Assembly: GCA_013076295.1 (NCBI GenBank)
Contig: RQOL01000677.1
Location: 310,001 to 374,000, forward strand
Direction: 5' to 3'
From: Sanderia malayensis
Lineage: Eukaryota > Cnidaria > Scyphozoa > Semaeostomeae > Pelagiidae
Length of the DNA stretch: 64,000 bases
Part shown: piece after piece, positions 12,367 to 24,641 of the stretch
Layout: every line of letters begins with the position of its first letter
Numbering within the stretch: position 1 is the stretch's first letter
Made by a program: the position numbers and the translations under genes
The notes under the pieces: generated by a model
What the model was told of the DNA's origin: nothing
The model's input: the letters and a program-made list of their open reading frames with translations, nothing else
The model's database searches: none

Positions 12367-14185
12367 AAAAAAAAGGAAAGTGACCAAAACTCGGAAGTCG
12401 TCAAAACTGGGAAGTGGAAAGTCAAAAAAATTGAGAAGTCATCAAAAGTGGGAAGTCATCATAACAAATTTGTACTTTCCACAAAATTTGATGGAATATG
12501 AAAGAGTTTGAAAAATTGCATCAAAAGTAAGAAGTCATCAAAATTGGGAAGTGGGAAGTCAGGAAAAAGTGGGAAGTCGTCAAAAGTGGGAAGTCATCAT
12601 ACCAAAATTGTACTTTCCACAAAATTTGATACAAATTGAACGCGTTTGAAAAATTGCATATTGCCCCCTTTTACAACCTTGTATGCCCTCAAAACATGAA
12701 AATTTCACAAACCAGTTTCACGTTCAAATTCAACACACCAAAGTTGTACTTTCCACTAAACTTGATACAAATTGAACGAGTTTGAAAATTTGCATGTTGC
12801 CCCCTTATACCCCGTTGTATGCCCCAAAAACATGCAAATATCAAAATCCAGTTTCATATTGAAATTCAGCACACCAAATTTGTACTTTCCACAAAATTTA
12901 ATGGAAATTGAAAGAGTTTGAAAAATTGCATCAAAATTGCGAAATCATCAAAAGTGACGAGTGGGAAGGTAGGAAAAAGTGGGAAGTCATCAGAAGTGGG
13001 AAGTTATCAAAAATGGAAAATGGGAAGTCAAGAAAACGTGGGAAGTCAGCAAAAGAAAAAGTCATCATACCATATTTGTACTTTGCACAAAATTTGATAC
13101 AAATTGAACGAGTTTGAAAAATTGCATATTGCCCCCTCTTACAACCTTGTATGCCCTCAAAACATGACAATTTCAAAAACAAGCTTCATGTTCAAATTCA
13201 GCACACCAAACGTGTACTTTCGACAAAATTTGATACAAATTGAACGAGTTTGAAAAATTGCATATTGCCCCCTTTTACAACCTTGTATGCCCTCAAAACA
13301 TGCAAATTTCAAAAACCAGCTTCATGTTCAAATTCAGCACACCAAAATTGTACTTTCCACAAAATTTGATACAAATTGAAGGAGTTTGAAAATTTGCATA
13401 TTCCCCCTTCTACACCGTCCTATTCCCCCAAAGCATAAAGAGTTCAAAAAACAAGTTAAATATTTAATTTCATAACACCGAAATTTTATTTTCAACGAAA
13501 TTTGATACAAATTGAACGAGTTTGAAAAATTGCATATTGCCCCCTTTTACCACCTTGGATGCCCTCAAAACATGAAAATTTCAAAAACTAGCTTCATGTT
13601 CAAATTCAGCACACCAAATTTGCACTTTCCACAAAATTTGATACAAATTAAAGGAGTTTGAAATTTTTGCATATTCCCCCTTCTACAACGTCCTATTCCC
13701 CCAAAGCATAAAGAGTTCAAAAAACAAGTTCAATATTTAATTTCATAACACCAAACTTGTACTTTCCACAAAAATTGATACAAATTGAACGAGTTTGAAA
13801 AAATGCATCAAAAATGGGAAGCTATCAAAAGTGGGAAATCATCATAGCAAAATTGTATTTACCACCAAATTTGATGCAAATTCAACGAGTTTGAAAAATT
13901 GCATAATGCCCCCTCTTACGCCGTTTTATGCCCTGAAAACATGCAAATTTCAAAAACCAGTGTCATATTCAAATTCACCACACCATAGGTGTATTTTCCA
14001 CAAATTTTGGTGCAAAATAAATGAGATTGAAAACTTGCATTAAAAATTGGAAGTCTTCAAAAGTGGGAAGTGGGAAGAGAGGTACAGTGGGAAGTCATCA
14101 AAAGTGGAAAGTCATCAAAAGTCGAATCTGGGAAGTGAAGAAAAAGTTGGAAGTCAGCAAAGGTGGGAAGTTATCATACCAAAAA

Positions 14186-14268
14186 TGTATTTTTGTATTT
14201 GTACTGTTTGTACTATATTTACTATTGTATATTTCGAAATTGAAGGAGTTGGAAAATTTGAATATTAC
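14186..14268 (+). repeat. D2 module
   Basis: HOR copy of 11941. Confidence 0.82.
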
Positions 14269-14395
14269 TAAAAGTGGGAAGTCACCAAAAGTAGGAGGTC
14301 GTCAAAAGTGGAAAGTGGGATATCAAGAAAATATGGAAAGTTATGAATAGTGGGAAGTCACCGAAGGTGGAAGATGGGGAATTACTAAAAATAAG

Positions 14396-14611
14396 TTTAT
14401 CTGATTATCGTGACATTCCAACCCCATAGATAGGGCAAGCGGACAACACAGAGTATGAAGAGAGTCTCCATAAAGCATACATGAATTCTCATATCCACTC
14501 TTCCTACAGCTAGTGTCACAGGCGCAAAATTTAAAAGAAGTAAACAAGCTTAAAAGGAATAATTATATAGAGGAAAACCGACTTTATCTGAGAAAAACCC
14601 ACTTTATCTGA
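14396..14611 (+). repeat. C2 module
   Basis: Near-identical to 12151, one HOR period later. Confidence 0.84.
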
Positions 14612-15531
14612 AAAAAAAAGGAAAGTGACCAAAACTCGGAAGTCGTCAAAACTGGGAAGTGGAAAGTCAAAAAAGATTGAGAAGTCATCAAAAGTGGGAA
14701 GTCATCATAACAAATTTGTACTTTCCACAAAATTTGATGGAATATGAAAGAGTTTGAAAAATTGCATCAAAAGTAAGAAGTCATCAAAATTGGGAAGTGG
14801 GAAGTCAGGAAAAAGTGGGAAGTCGTCAAAAGTGGGAAGTCATCATACCAAAATTGTACTTTCCACAAAATTTGATACAAATTGAACGCGTTTGAAAAAT
14901 TGCATATTGCCCCCTTTTACAACCTTGTATGCCCTCAAAACATGAAAATTTCACAAACCAGTTTCACGTTCAAATTCAACACACCAAAGTTGTACTTTCC
15001 ACTAAACTTGATACAAATTGAACGAGTTTGAAAATTTGCATGTTGCCCCCTTATACCCCGTTGTATGCCCCAAAAACATGCAAATATCAAAATCCAGTTT
15101 CATATTGAAATTCAGCACACCAAATTTGTACTTTCCACAAAATTTAATGGAAATTGAAAGAGTTTGAAAAATTGCATCAAAATTGCGAAATCATCAAAAG
15201 TGACGAGTGGGAAGGTAGGAAAAAGTGGGAAGTCATCAGAAGTGGGAAGTTATCAAAAATGGAAAATGGGAAGTCAAGAAAACGTGGGAAGTCAGCAAAA
15301 GAAAAAGTCATCATACCATATTTGTACTTTGCACAAAATTTGATACAAATTGAACGAGTTTGAAAAATTGCATATTGCCCCCTCTTACAACCTTGTATGC
15401 CCTCAAAACATGACAATTTCAAAAACAAGCTTCATGTTCAAATTCAGCACACCAAACGTGTACTTTCGACAAAATTTGATACAAATTGAACGAGTTTGAA
15501 AAATTGCATATTGCCCCCTTTTACAACCTTG

Positions 15532-16349
15532 TATGCCCTCAAAACATGCAAATTTCAAAAACCAGCTTCATGTTCAAATTCAGCACACCAAAATTGTACT
15601 TTCCACAAAATTTGATACAAATTGAAGGAGTTTGAAAATTTGCATATTCCCCCTTCTACACCGTCCTATTCCCCCAAAGCATAAAGAGTTCAAAAAACAA
15701 GTTAAATATTTAATTTCATAACACCGAAATTTTATTTTCAACGAAATTTGATACAAATTGAACGAGTTTGAAAAATTGCATATTGCCCCCTTTTACCACC
15801 TTGGATGCCCTCAAAACATGAAAATTTCAAAAACTAGCTTCATGTTCAAATTCAGCACACCAAATTTGCACTTTCCACAAAATTTGATACAAATTAAAGG
15901 AGTTTGAAATTTTTGCATATTCCCCCTTCTACAACGTCCTATTCCCCCAAAGCATAAAGAGTTCAAAAAACAAGTTCAATATTTAATTTCATAACACCAA
16001 ACTTGTACTTTCCACAAAAATTGATACAAATTGAACGAGTTTGAAAAAATGCATCAAAAATGGGAAGCTATCAAAAGTGGGAAATCATCATAGCAAAATT
16101 GTATTTTCCACCAAATTTGATGCAAATTCAACGAGTTTGAAAAATTGCATAATGCCCCCTCTTACGCCGTTTTATGCCCTGAAAACATGCAAATTTCAAA
16201 AACCAGTGTCATATTCAAATTCACCACACCATAGGTGTATTTTCCACAAATTTTGGTGCAAATTAAATGAGATTGAAAACTTGCATTAAAAATTGGAAGT
16301 CTTCAAAAGTGGGAAGTGGGAAGAGAGGTACAGTGGGAAGTCATCAAAA
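15532..16349 (+). repeat. 2,246-bp higher-order repeat, copy 3 (partial)
   Basis: First ~818 bp of the unit. It ends inside the A minisatellite at TCATCAAAA, where the array switches to the C1/D1 family before reaching the D and C2 modules. Confidence 0.88.
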
Positions 16350-16960
16350 TTGGGAAGTCATCAAAAGTGGAAAATGGGAAGTCAAGAAAAAGTGGGAAGT
16401 CAGGGAAAGTGGGAAGTCATCAAACTGAATTTGTACTTTCCACAAAATTTGATGGAAATTGAGAGAATTTGAAAAATTGCATCAAAAGTGGGAAGTCATC
16501 AATATTGGGAAGTGCGAAGTCAGGATAATGTGGGAAGTATTCAAAAGTGGGAAGTCATCAAAAGTGGGAAGTGGGAAGTCAAGAAAAAGTGGGAAGTCAT
16601 AAGAAGTGGGAAGTCATCATACCAAAAATGTACTTTCCACAGAATTTGATGCAAATTGAACGAGTTTGAAAAATTGCATCAAATGTGGCAAATCGTCAAA
16701 AGTGGGAAGTGGGAAGTCAGGCAAAAGTGGGAAGTCATCAAACGTGGAAAGTGGGAAGTCAAGAAAAAGGGGGAAGTCAGCAAAGTGGGAAGTCATCATA
16801 CCAAAATTGTACTTTCCACAGAATTTGATGGAAATTGAAAGAGTTTAAAAAATGGCATCAAAAGTGGGAAGTCATCAAAGGTGCGAAGTGGGAAGACAGG
16901 AAAAAGTGGGAAGTCATCAAATGTGGGAAGTCACCAAAAGTGGGAAGTGGGAAGCTACCA

Positions 16961-17185
16961 AAAGTGGGTTTATCTGATTATGGTGACTCTCGCTTCCCAT
17001 AGATAAGGCCAGCGGACATCACAAAGTATGAACAGAATCTCAATAAAGCATACACGAATTATCCTATCCACTCTTCTTACACCTAGTGTCATGGGCGTTA
17101 AATTTGGAAAAAAACAAATGATCTCCATCGGAATAATTATATTGAGGAAAACCAACTTTATCTTAGAAAAACCCACTTTATCTGA
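16961..17185 (+). repeat. C1-long module with 11-bp terminal inverted repeats
   Basis: Best-preserved copy. AAAGTGGGTTT at 16961-16971 faces AAACCCACTTT at 17169-17179. The interior has ATAAGGCCAGCGGACATCAC, AATAAA, a pyrimidine tract ending TTACACCTAG, and AATAATTATATTGAGG. Flanks are A repeat on both sides, so a target-site duplication cannot be told from the satellite. Transposon origin is possible but unproven. Confidence 0.8.
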
Positions 17186-17313
17186 GAAAAAGTGGGAAGT
17201 TCCCAAAAAGGGGAAGTCGTCAAAAGTGGGAAGAGGAATGTCAAGAAAAAGTGGGACGTCAGCAGAAGTGGGAAGTCACCAAAAGTGGGGAATGGAAAGC
17301 TACCAAGAGTGGT

Positions 17314-17530
17314 TTTATATGATTATGGCGACATTCGCTTCCCATAGATAAGGCAAGCGGACATCACAAAGTATGAACAGAATCTCAGTAAAGCATACAT
17401 GAATTATCATATCCACTCTTCCTACAGCTATTGTCACGGGAGTTAAATTTGGAAAAAAACAAACGAGCTTCAACAGAATAATTATATTGAGGAAAACCGA
17501 CTTTATCTGAGAGAAACTCACTTTATTTGA
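17314..17530 (+). repeat. C1-long module (TTTATATGA start)
   Basis: Second of a pair, 345 bp after the copy at 16969. Its 3' motif is changed to CTTTATTTGA. Confidence 0.84.
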
Positions 17531-17599
17531 CAAAAAGTGAGAAGTCACCAAAAGAGGGAAGTCACCAAAAGTGGGAAGTGGGAAGCTACCAAAAGTGGC

Positions 17600-17795
17600 T
17601 TTATCTGATTATGGTGACATTCGCTTCCCATGGATAAGGCAAGCGGACATCACACAGTATGAACAGAATCTCAATAAAGCATACACGAATTATCGTATCC
17701 ACTCTTCCTACAGCTAGTGTCACGGCCATTAACTTTGGAAAGAAGCAAAGGAGGTTCAACGGAATAATTACATTGAAGAGCCCCACTTTATCTGA
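17600..17795 (+). repeat. C1-short module
   Basis: Same as 132-327 at a shift of 17,468, followed by D1. Confidence 0.85.
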
Positions 17796-17899
17796 CAAAG
17801 AGTGGGAAACCACCAAAAGTGGGAAGTCATCAAATGTGGAAAATGGGAAGTCAAGAAAAGTGGGAAGTCAGCAAAGGTGGGAAGTCATCATACCAAAAT

Positions 17900-17982
17900 T
17901 GTATTTTTATATTTGTACTGTTTGTACTATATTTACTATGGCATATTTCCAACTTGAACGAGATGGAAAATTTGAATATTAC
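17900..17982 (+). repeat. D1 module
   Basis: 105 bp after the short C1 at 17600. Confidence 0.82.
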
Positions 17983-18656
17983 TAAAAGTGGGAAGTCACC
18001 AAAAGTAGGAGGTCGTCAAAAGTGGGGAGTGGGAAGTCAGGTAAAGTGGGAAGTCATCAAATATGGGAAGTCATCAAAAGTGGAAAATGGGAAGTCAAGA
18101 AAAAGTGGGAAGTCAGCGAAAGTGGGAAGTCATCAAACTGAATTTGTACTTTCCACAAAATTTGATGGAAATTGAGAGAATTTGAAAAATTGCATCAAAA
18201 GTGGGAAGTCATCAATATTGGGAAGTGCGAAGTCAGGATAAAGTGGGAAGTATTCAAAAGTGGGAAGTGGGAAGTCAAGAAAAAGTGGGAAGTCATATAA
18301 AGTGGGAAGTCATCATACCAAAAATGTACTTTCCACAGAATTTGATGCAAATTGAACGAGTTTGAAAAATTGCATCAAATGTGGCAAATCGTCAAAAGTG
18401 GGAAGTGGGAGGTCAGGCAAAAGTGGGAAGTCATCAAACGTGGAAAGTGGGAAGTCAAGAAAAAGGGGGAAGTCAGCAAAGTGGGAAGTCACCATACCAA
18501 AATTGTACTTTCCACAGAATTTGATGGAAATTGAAAGAGTTTAAAAAATGGCATCAAAAGTGGGAAGTCATCAAAGGTGCGAAGTGGGAAGACAGGAAAA
18601 AGTGGGAAGTCATCAAAAGTGGGAAGTCACCAAAAGTGGGAAGTGGGAAGCTACCA

Positions 18657-18881
18657 AAAGTGGGTTTATCTGATTATGGTGACTTTCGCTTCCCATAGAT
18701 AAGGCCAGCGGACATCACAAAGTATGAACAGAATCTCAATAAAGCATACACGAATTATCCTATCCACTCTTCTTACACCTAGTGTCATGGGCGTTAAATT
18801 TGGAAAAAAACAAATGATCTCCATCGGAATAATTATATTGAGGAAAACCAACTTTATCTTAGAAAAACCCACTTTATCTGA
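18657..18881 (+). repeat. C1-long module with terminal inverted repeats
   Basis: AAAGTGGGTTT 18657-18667 and AAACCCACTTT 18865-18875. Copy of the element at 16961. Confidence 0.82.
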
Positions 18882-19009
18882 GAAAAAGTGGGAAGTTCCC
18901 AAAAAGGGGAAGTCGTCAAAAGTGGGAAGTGGAATGTCAAGAAAAAGTGGGTTGTCAGCAGAAGTGGGAAGTCACCAAAAGTGGGGAATGGAAAGCTACC
19001 AAGAGTGGT

Positions 19010-19226
19010 TTTATATGATTATGGCGACATTCGCTTCCCATAGATAAGGCAAGCGGACATCACAAAGTATGAACAGAATCTCAGTAAAGCATACATGAAT
19101 TATCATATCCACTCTTCCTACAGCTATTGTCACGGGAGTTAAATTTGGAAAAAAACAAACGAGCTTCAACGGAATAATTATATTGAGGAAAACCGACTTT
19201 ATCTGAGAGAAACTCACTTTATTTGA
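19010..19226 (+). repeat. C1-long module (TTTATATGA start)
   Basis: Partner of the copy at 18657. Shares CTTTATTTGA with 17314. Confidence 0.84.
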
Positions 19227-19757
19227 CAAAAAGTGGGAAGTCACCAAAAGAGGGAAGTCGTCAAAAGTGGGAAGTGAAATGTCAAGAAAAAGTGGGAAGT
19301 GAGCAGAAGTGGGAAATCATCATACAAAATTGTACTTTCCACCAAATTTGATACAAAGTGAAAGAGTTTGAAAAAATGCATCAAAAATGGGAAGCTATCA
19401 AAAGTGGGAAATCATCATAGCAAAATTGTATTTTCCACCAAATTTGATGCAAATTCAACGAGTTTGAAAAATTGCATAATGCCCCTTTTACGCCCCTTTA
19501 TGCCCTCAAAGCATGCAAATTTCAAAAACCAGTGTCATATTCAAATTCACCACACCATATTTCTATTTTCCACAAAATTTGGTGCAAATTAAAAGAGATG
19601 GAAAACTTGCATTAAAAATTGGAAGTGATCAAAAGTGGGAAGTGCGAAGAGAGGTAAAGTGGGAAATCATCAAAAGTGGGAAGTGATCAAAAGTCGAATC
19701 TGGGAAGTGAAGAAAAAGTGGGAAGTCAGCAAAGGTGGGAAGTCATCATACCAAAAT

Positions 19758-19840
19758 TGTATTTTTGTATTTCTACTGTTTGTACTATATTTACTATCCT
19801 ATATTTCGAAATTGAAGGAGATGGAAAATTTGAATATTAC
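19758..19840 (+). repeat. D3 module
   Basis: Variant TATTTCTACTG...TATCCTATATTTCG, not followed directly by a C module. Confidence 0.82.
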
Positions 19841-19847
19841 GAAAAGT

Positions 19848-20269
19848 GGGAAGTCACCAAAAGTAGGAAGTCGTCATACCAATTTTGTACTTACCACAAA
19901 ATTTGATGGAAAATGAAAGAGTTTGAAAAATGGCATCAAAAATGAGAAGTCATCAAAAGTGGGAGGTGGGAAGACGGGAAAAGTGGGAAATCATCTAAAG
20001 TGGGAAGTCACCAAAAGTGGGAAGTGGGAAGCTACCAAAAGTGGTTTTATCTAATTATGGGAAGTCACCAAAAGTAGGAAGTCATCATACCATTTTTGTA
20101 CTTACCACAAAATTTGATGGAAAATGAAAGAGTTTGAAAAATGGCATCAAAAATGAGAAGTCATCAAAAGTGGGAGGTGGGAAGACGGGAAAATTGGGAA
20201 ATCATCAAAAGTGGGAAGTCACCAAAAGTGGGAAGTGGGAAGCTACCAAAAGTGGTTTTATCTAATTAT
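19848..20269 (+). repeat. 211-bp tandem duplication with truncated C module
   Basis: 19848-20058 is repeated at 20059-20269. The first copy ends in only ~16 bp of a C module (TTTATCTAATTATGG) and jumps back into A sequence at a shared GG; the second copy runs into the full C module at 20257. Confidence 0.85.
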
Positions 20270-20452
20270 GGTGACATTCGCTTCCCATAGATAAGGCAAG
20301 CGGACATCACACATTAGGAACAGAATCTCAGTAAAGCATACACCAATTATCTTATCCAATCTTCCTACACCTAGTGTCATGGGCATTAACTTTGGAAAGA
20401 AACAAAGGAGGTTCAACGGAATAATTACATTGAAGAGTCCCACTTTATATGA
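20257..20452 (+). repeat. C1-short module (diverged)
   Basis: Carries private changes such as TTTATCTAATT at the start and CACATTAGGAACAG in the middle. D1 follows. Confidence 0.82.
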
Positions 20453-20556
20453 CAAAGAGTGGGAAACCACCAAAAGTGGGCAGTCATCAAATGTGGAAAA
20501 TGGGAAGTCAAGAAAAGTGGGAAGTCAGCAAAGGTGGGAAGTCATCATACCAAAAT

Positions 20557-20639
20557 TGTAATTTTATATTTGTACTGTTTGTACTATATTTACTATGGCA
20601 TATTTCCAACTTGAACGAGATGGAAAATTTGAATATTAC
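20557..20639 (+). repeat. D1 module
   Basis: Starts TGTAATTTTATATTTG, a private change. Confidence 0.82.
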
Positions 20640-21798
20640 TAAAAGTGGGAAGTCACCAAAAGTAGGAGGTCGTCAAAAGTGGGGAGTGGGAAGTCAGGTA
20701 AAGTGGGAAGTCATCAAATATGGGAAGTCATCAAAAGTGGAAAATGGGAAGTCAAGAAAAAGTGGGAAGTCAGCGAAAGTGGGAAGTCATCAAACTAAAT
20801 TTGTTCTTTCCACAAAATTTGATGGAAATTGAGAGAATTTGAAAAATTGCATCAAAAGTGGGAAATCATCAATATTGGGAAGTGCGAAGTCAGGATAATG
20901 TGGGAAGTATTCAAAAGGGGGAAGTCATCAAAAGTGGGAAGTGGGAAGTCAAGAAAAAGTGGGAAGTCATAAGAAGTGAGAAGTCATCATACCAAAAATG
21001 TACTTTCCACAGAATTTGATGCAAATTGAACGAGTTTGAAAAATTGCATCAAATGTGGCAAATCGTCAAAAGTGGAAAGTGGGAAGTCAGGCAAAAGTGG
21101 GAAGTCATCAAACGTGGAAAGTGGGAAGTCAAGAAAAAGTGGGAAGTCAGCAAAGTGGGAAGTCATCATACCAAAATGGTACTTTCCACAAAATTTGATA
21201 CAAATTGAACGAGTTTGAAAACTTGCATATTGCCCCCTTTTTCAACCTTGTATGCCCTCAAAACATGAAAATTCCAAAAACCAGCTTCATGTTCAAACTT
21301 AGGACACCAAAATTGTACATTCCACAAAACTTGATGCAAATTGAACGAGTTTGAAAAATTGCATGTTGCCCCCTTATACCCCGTTGTATGCCCCAAAAAC
21401 ATGAAAATTTCAAAAACAAGTTTCATATTCAAATTCAGCACACCAAAACTGTACTTTTCGCAAATTTGATGCAAGTTGAACGAGTTTGAAAAATTGCATG
21501 AAAAGTGGGAATTCATTAAATGTGGGAAGTGGAAAGTCAGGAAAAAGTGGGAAGTCATCAGAAATGGGAAGTCATCAAAACTGGAATGTGGGAAGTCGAG
21601 AAAAAGTGGGAAGCCATCAGAATTGGGAGGTCATCATACCAAATTTGTATTTTCCACAGAATTTGATGGAAATTGAAAGAGTTTAAAAAATGGCATCAAA
21701 AGTGGGAAGTCATCAAAGGTGCGAAGTGGGAAGACAGGAAAAAGTGGGAAGTCATCAAAAGTGGGAAGTCACCAAAAGTGGGAAGTGGGAAGCTACCA

Positions 21799-22024
21799 AA
21801 AGTGGGTTTATCTGATTATGGTGACTTTCGCTTCCCATAGATAATGCAAGCGGACATCACAAAGTATGAACAGAATCTCAATAAAGCATACGCGAATTAT
21901 CCTATCCACTCTTCTTACACCTAGTGTCATGGGCGTTAAATTTGGAAAAAAACAAATGATCTCCATCGGAATAATTATATTGAGGAAAACCAACTTTATC
22001 TGAGAAAAACCCTCTTTATCTGAG
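21799..22024 (+). repeat. C1-long module, damaged 3' inverted repeat
   Basis: The 5' repeat AAAGTGGGTTT is intact; the 3' one reads AAACCCTCTTT. Confidence 0.82.
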
Positions 22025-22149
22025 AAAAAGTGGGAAGTCCCAAAAAGGGGAAGTCGTCAAAAGTGGGAAGTGGAATGTCAAGAAAAAGTGGGACGTCAGC
22101 AGAAGTGGGAAGTCACCAAAAGTGGGGAATGGAAAGCTACCAAGAGTGG

Positions 22150-22366
22150 TTTATATGATTATGGCGACATTCGCTTCCCATAGATAAGGCAAGCGGACAT
22201 CACAAAGTATGAACAGAATCTCAGTAAAGCATACATGAATTATCATATCCACTCTTCCTACAGCTATTGTCACGGGAGTTAAATTTGGAAAAAAACAAGC
22301 GAGCTTCAACGGAATAATTATATTGAGGAAAACCGACTTTATCTGAGAGAAACTCACTTTATTTGA
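22150..22366 (+). repeat. C1-long module (TTTATATGA start)
   Basis: 343 bp after its partner. One T is missing before the start (GTGGTTTATATG). Confidence 0.83.
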
Positions 22367-22896
22367 CAAAAAGTGGGAAGTCACCAAAAGAGGGAAGTCG
22401 TCAAAAGTGGGAAGTGAAATGTCAAGAAAAAGTGGGAAGTGAGCAGAAGTGGGAAATCATCATACAAAATTGTACTTTCCACCAAATTGGATACAAATTG
22501 AAAGAGTTTGAAAAAATGCATCAAAAATGGGAAGCTATCAAAAGTGGGAAATCATCATAGCAAAATTGTATTTTCCACCAAATTTGATGCAAATTCAGCG
22601 AGTTTGAAAAATTGCATAATGCCCCTTTTACGCCCCTTTATGCCCTCAAAGCATGCAAATTTCAAAAACCAGTGTCATATTCAAATTCACGACACCATAT
22701 TTGTATTTTCCACAAAATTTGGTGCAAATTAAAAGAGATGGAAAACTTGCATTAAAAATTGGAAGTCATCAAAGGTGGGAAGTGCGAAGAAAGGTAAAGT
22801 GGGAAGTCATCAAAAGTGGGAAGTGATCAAAAGTCGAATCTGGAAGTGAAGAAAAAGTGGGAAATCAGCAAAGGTGGGAAGTCATCATACCAAAAT

Positions 22897-22979
22897 TGTA
22901 TTTTTGTATTTCTACTGTTTGTACTATATTTACTATCCTATATTTCGAAATTGAAGGAGATGGAAAATTTGAATATTAC
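22897..22979 (+). repeat. D3 module
   Basis: Same variant as 19758, 3,139 bp later. Confidence 0.82.
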
Positions 22980-23184
22980 TAAATGTGGGAAGTCACCAAA
23001 AGTAGGAAGTCATCATACCAATTTTGTACTTACCACAAAATTTGATGGAAAATGAAAGAGTTTGAAAAATGGCATCAAAAATGAGAAGTCATCAAAAGTG
23101 GGAGGTGGGAAGACGGGAAAAGTGGGAAATCATCAAAAGTGGGAAGTCACCAAAAGTGGGAAGTGGGAAGCTACCAAAAGTGGT

Positions 23185-23380
23185 TTTATCTAATTATGGT
23201 GACATTCGCTTCCCATAGATAAGGCAAGCGGACATCACACAGTATGAACAGAATTTCAATAAAGCATACACGAATTATCGTATCCACTCTTCCTACAGCT
23301 AGTGTCACGGGCATTAACTTTGGAAAGAAACAAAGGAGGTTCAACGGAATAATCACATTGAAGAGCCCCACTTTATCTGA
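23185..23380 (+). repeat. C1-short module
   Basis: Start reads TTTATCTAATT as at 20257, but the interior matches the 132 copy. D1 follows at 23485. Confidence 0.84.
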
Positions 23381-23484
23381 CAAAGAGTGGGAAACCACCA
23401 AAAGTGGGAAGTCATCAAATGTGGAAAATGGGAAGTCAAGAAAAGTGGGAAGTCAGCAAAGGTGGGAAGTCATCATACCAAAAT

Positions 23485-23567
23485 TGTATTTTTATATTTG
23501 TACTGTTTGTACTATATTTACTATGGCATATTTCCAACTTGAACGAGATGGAAAATTTGAATATTAC
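23485..23567 (+). repeat. D1 module
   Basis: 105 bp after the short C1 at 23185. Confidence 0.82.
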
Positions 23568-23699
23568 TAAAAGTGGGAAGTCACCAAAAGTAGGAGGTCG
23601 TCAACAGTGGGGAGTGGGAAGTCAGGTAAAGTGGGAAGTCAGCGAAAGTGGGAAGTCATCAAACTGAATTTGTACTTTCCACAAAATTTGATGGAAATT

Positions 23700-24210
23700 G
23701 AGAGAATTTGAAAAATTGCATCAAAAGTGGGAAGTCATCAATATTGGGAAGTGCGAAGTCAAGATAATGTGGGAAGTATTCAAAAGTGGGAAGTCATCAA
23801 AAGTGGGAAATGGGAAGTCAGGAAAAAGTGGGAAGTCATAAGAAGTGGGAAGTCATCATACCAAAAATGTACTTTCCACAGAATTTGATGCAAATTGAAC
23901 GAGTTTGAAAAATTGCATCAAATGTGGCAAATCGTCAAAAGTGGGAAGTGGGAAGTCAGGCAAAAGTGGGAAGTCATCAAAATTGGGAAGTGGGAAGTAA
24001 AGAAAAAGTGGGAAGTCAGCAAAGTGGGAAGTCATCATACCAAAATTGTACTTTCCACAAAATTTGATACAAATTGAACGAGTTTGAAAACTTTAAATTG
24101 CCCCCTTTTTCAACCTTGTATGCCCTCAAAGTATGAAAATTACAAAAACGAGCTTCCTTTTCAAATTCAGCACATCAAATTTGTACTTTGCACAAAATTT
24201 GATGCAAATT
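23700..24210 (+). repeat. C/D-rich unit, partial fourth copy
   Basis: A-minisatellite start of the same unit, passing through an anchor and a B1 monomer at 24050-24190 into the block that duplicates the left end of the window. Confidence 0.75.
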
Positions 24211-24341
24211 GAAAGAGTTTGAAAAATTGCATCAAAAGTGAGAAGTCATCAAAAGTGGGAGGTGGGAAGACGGGAAAAGTGGGAAATCATCAAAAGTGGG
24301 AAGTCACCAAAAGTGGGAAGTGGGAAGCTACCAAAAGTGGC

Positions 24342-24537
24342 TTTATCTGATTATGGTGACATTCGCTTCCCATGGATAAGGCAAGCGGACATCACACAGT
24401 ATGAACAGAATCTCAATAAAGCATGCACGAATTATCGTATCCACTCTTCCTACAGCTAGTGTCACGGCCATTAACTTTGGAAAGAAACAAAGGAGGTTCA
24501 ACGGAATAATTACATTGAAGAGCCCCACTTTATCTGA
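24342..24537 (+). repeat. C1-short module
   Basis: Duplicate of 132-327 with GCATGCACG in place of GCATACACG. Confidence 0.85.
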
Positions 24538-24641
24538 CAAAGAGTGGGAAACCACCAAAAGTGGGAAGTCATCAAATGTGGAAAATGGGAAGTCAAGAAA
24601 AGTGGGAAGTCAGCAAAGGTGGGAAGTCATCATACCAAAAT

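Larger units (their letters stand above)
11041..13285 (+). repeat. 2,246-bp higher-order repeat, copy 1
   Basis: Runs B2-B1-B2-A, then D (11941), C2 (12151), A, B and A. Copy 2 follows 2,245 bp later and is nearly identical; one length difference lies in the A-run near 12427 versus 14672. Confidence 0.92.
13286..15531 (+). repeat. 2,246-bp higher-order repeat, copy 2
   Basis: Near-identical tandem copy with D at 14186 and C2 at 14396. The period is not a multiple of three, so open frames are not kept in register between units. Confidence 0.92.
16461..18173 (+). repeat. C/D-rich unit, 1,713 bp, copy 1
   Basis: Begins GAGAGAATTTGAAAAATTGC. Contains A spacers, a long C1 pair (16969, 17314), a short C1 (17600) and D1 (17900). 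The 1,713-bp shift to copy 2 drops to 1,696 after a 17-bp A unit is lost in copy 2. Confidence 0.85.
18174..20830 (+). repeat. C/D-rich unit, 2,657 bp, copy 2
   Basis: Same start as copy 1. The C1 pair (18665, 19010) is followed by an added B/D3 segment, a 211-bp tandem duplication and then short C1 (20257) with D1 (20557). Confidence 0.85.
20831..23699 (+). repeat. C/D-rich unit, 2,869 bp, copy 3
   Basis: Follows copy 2, with an extra ~470-bp run of B monomers and an A block (about 21210-21690) inserted before the C1 pair (21807, 22150). D3 is at 22897, short C1 at 23185 and D1 at 23485. Confidence 0.85.

Noticed and set aside
16961..17185. C module as a SINE or tRNA-derived element
   Set aside because: No convincing pol III A and B boxes (GGTTCAACGG is a weak B-box match) and no tail. 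Left as a repeat of unknown origin.
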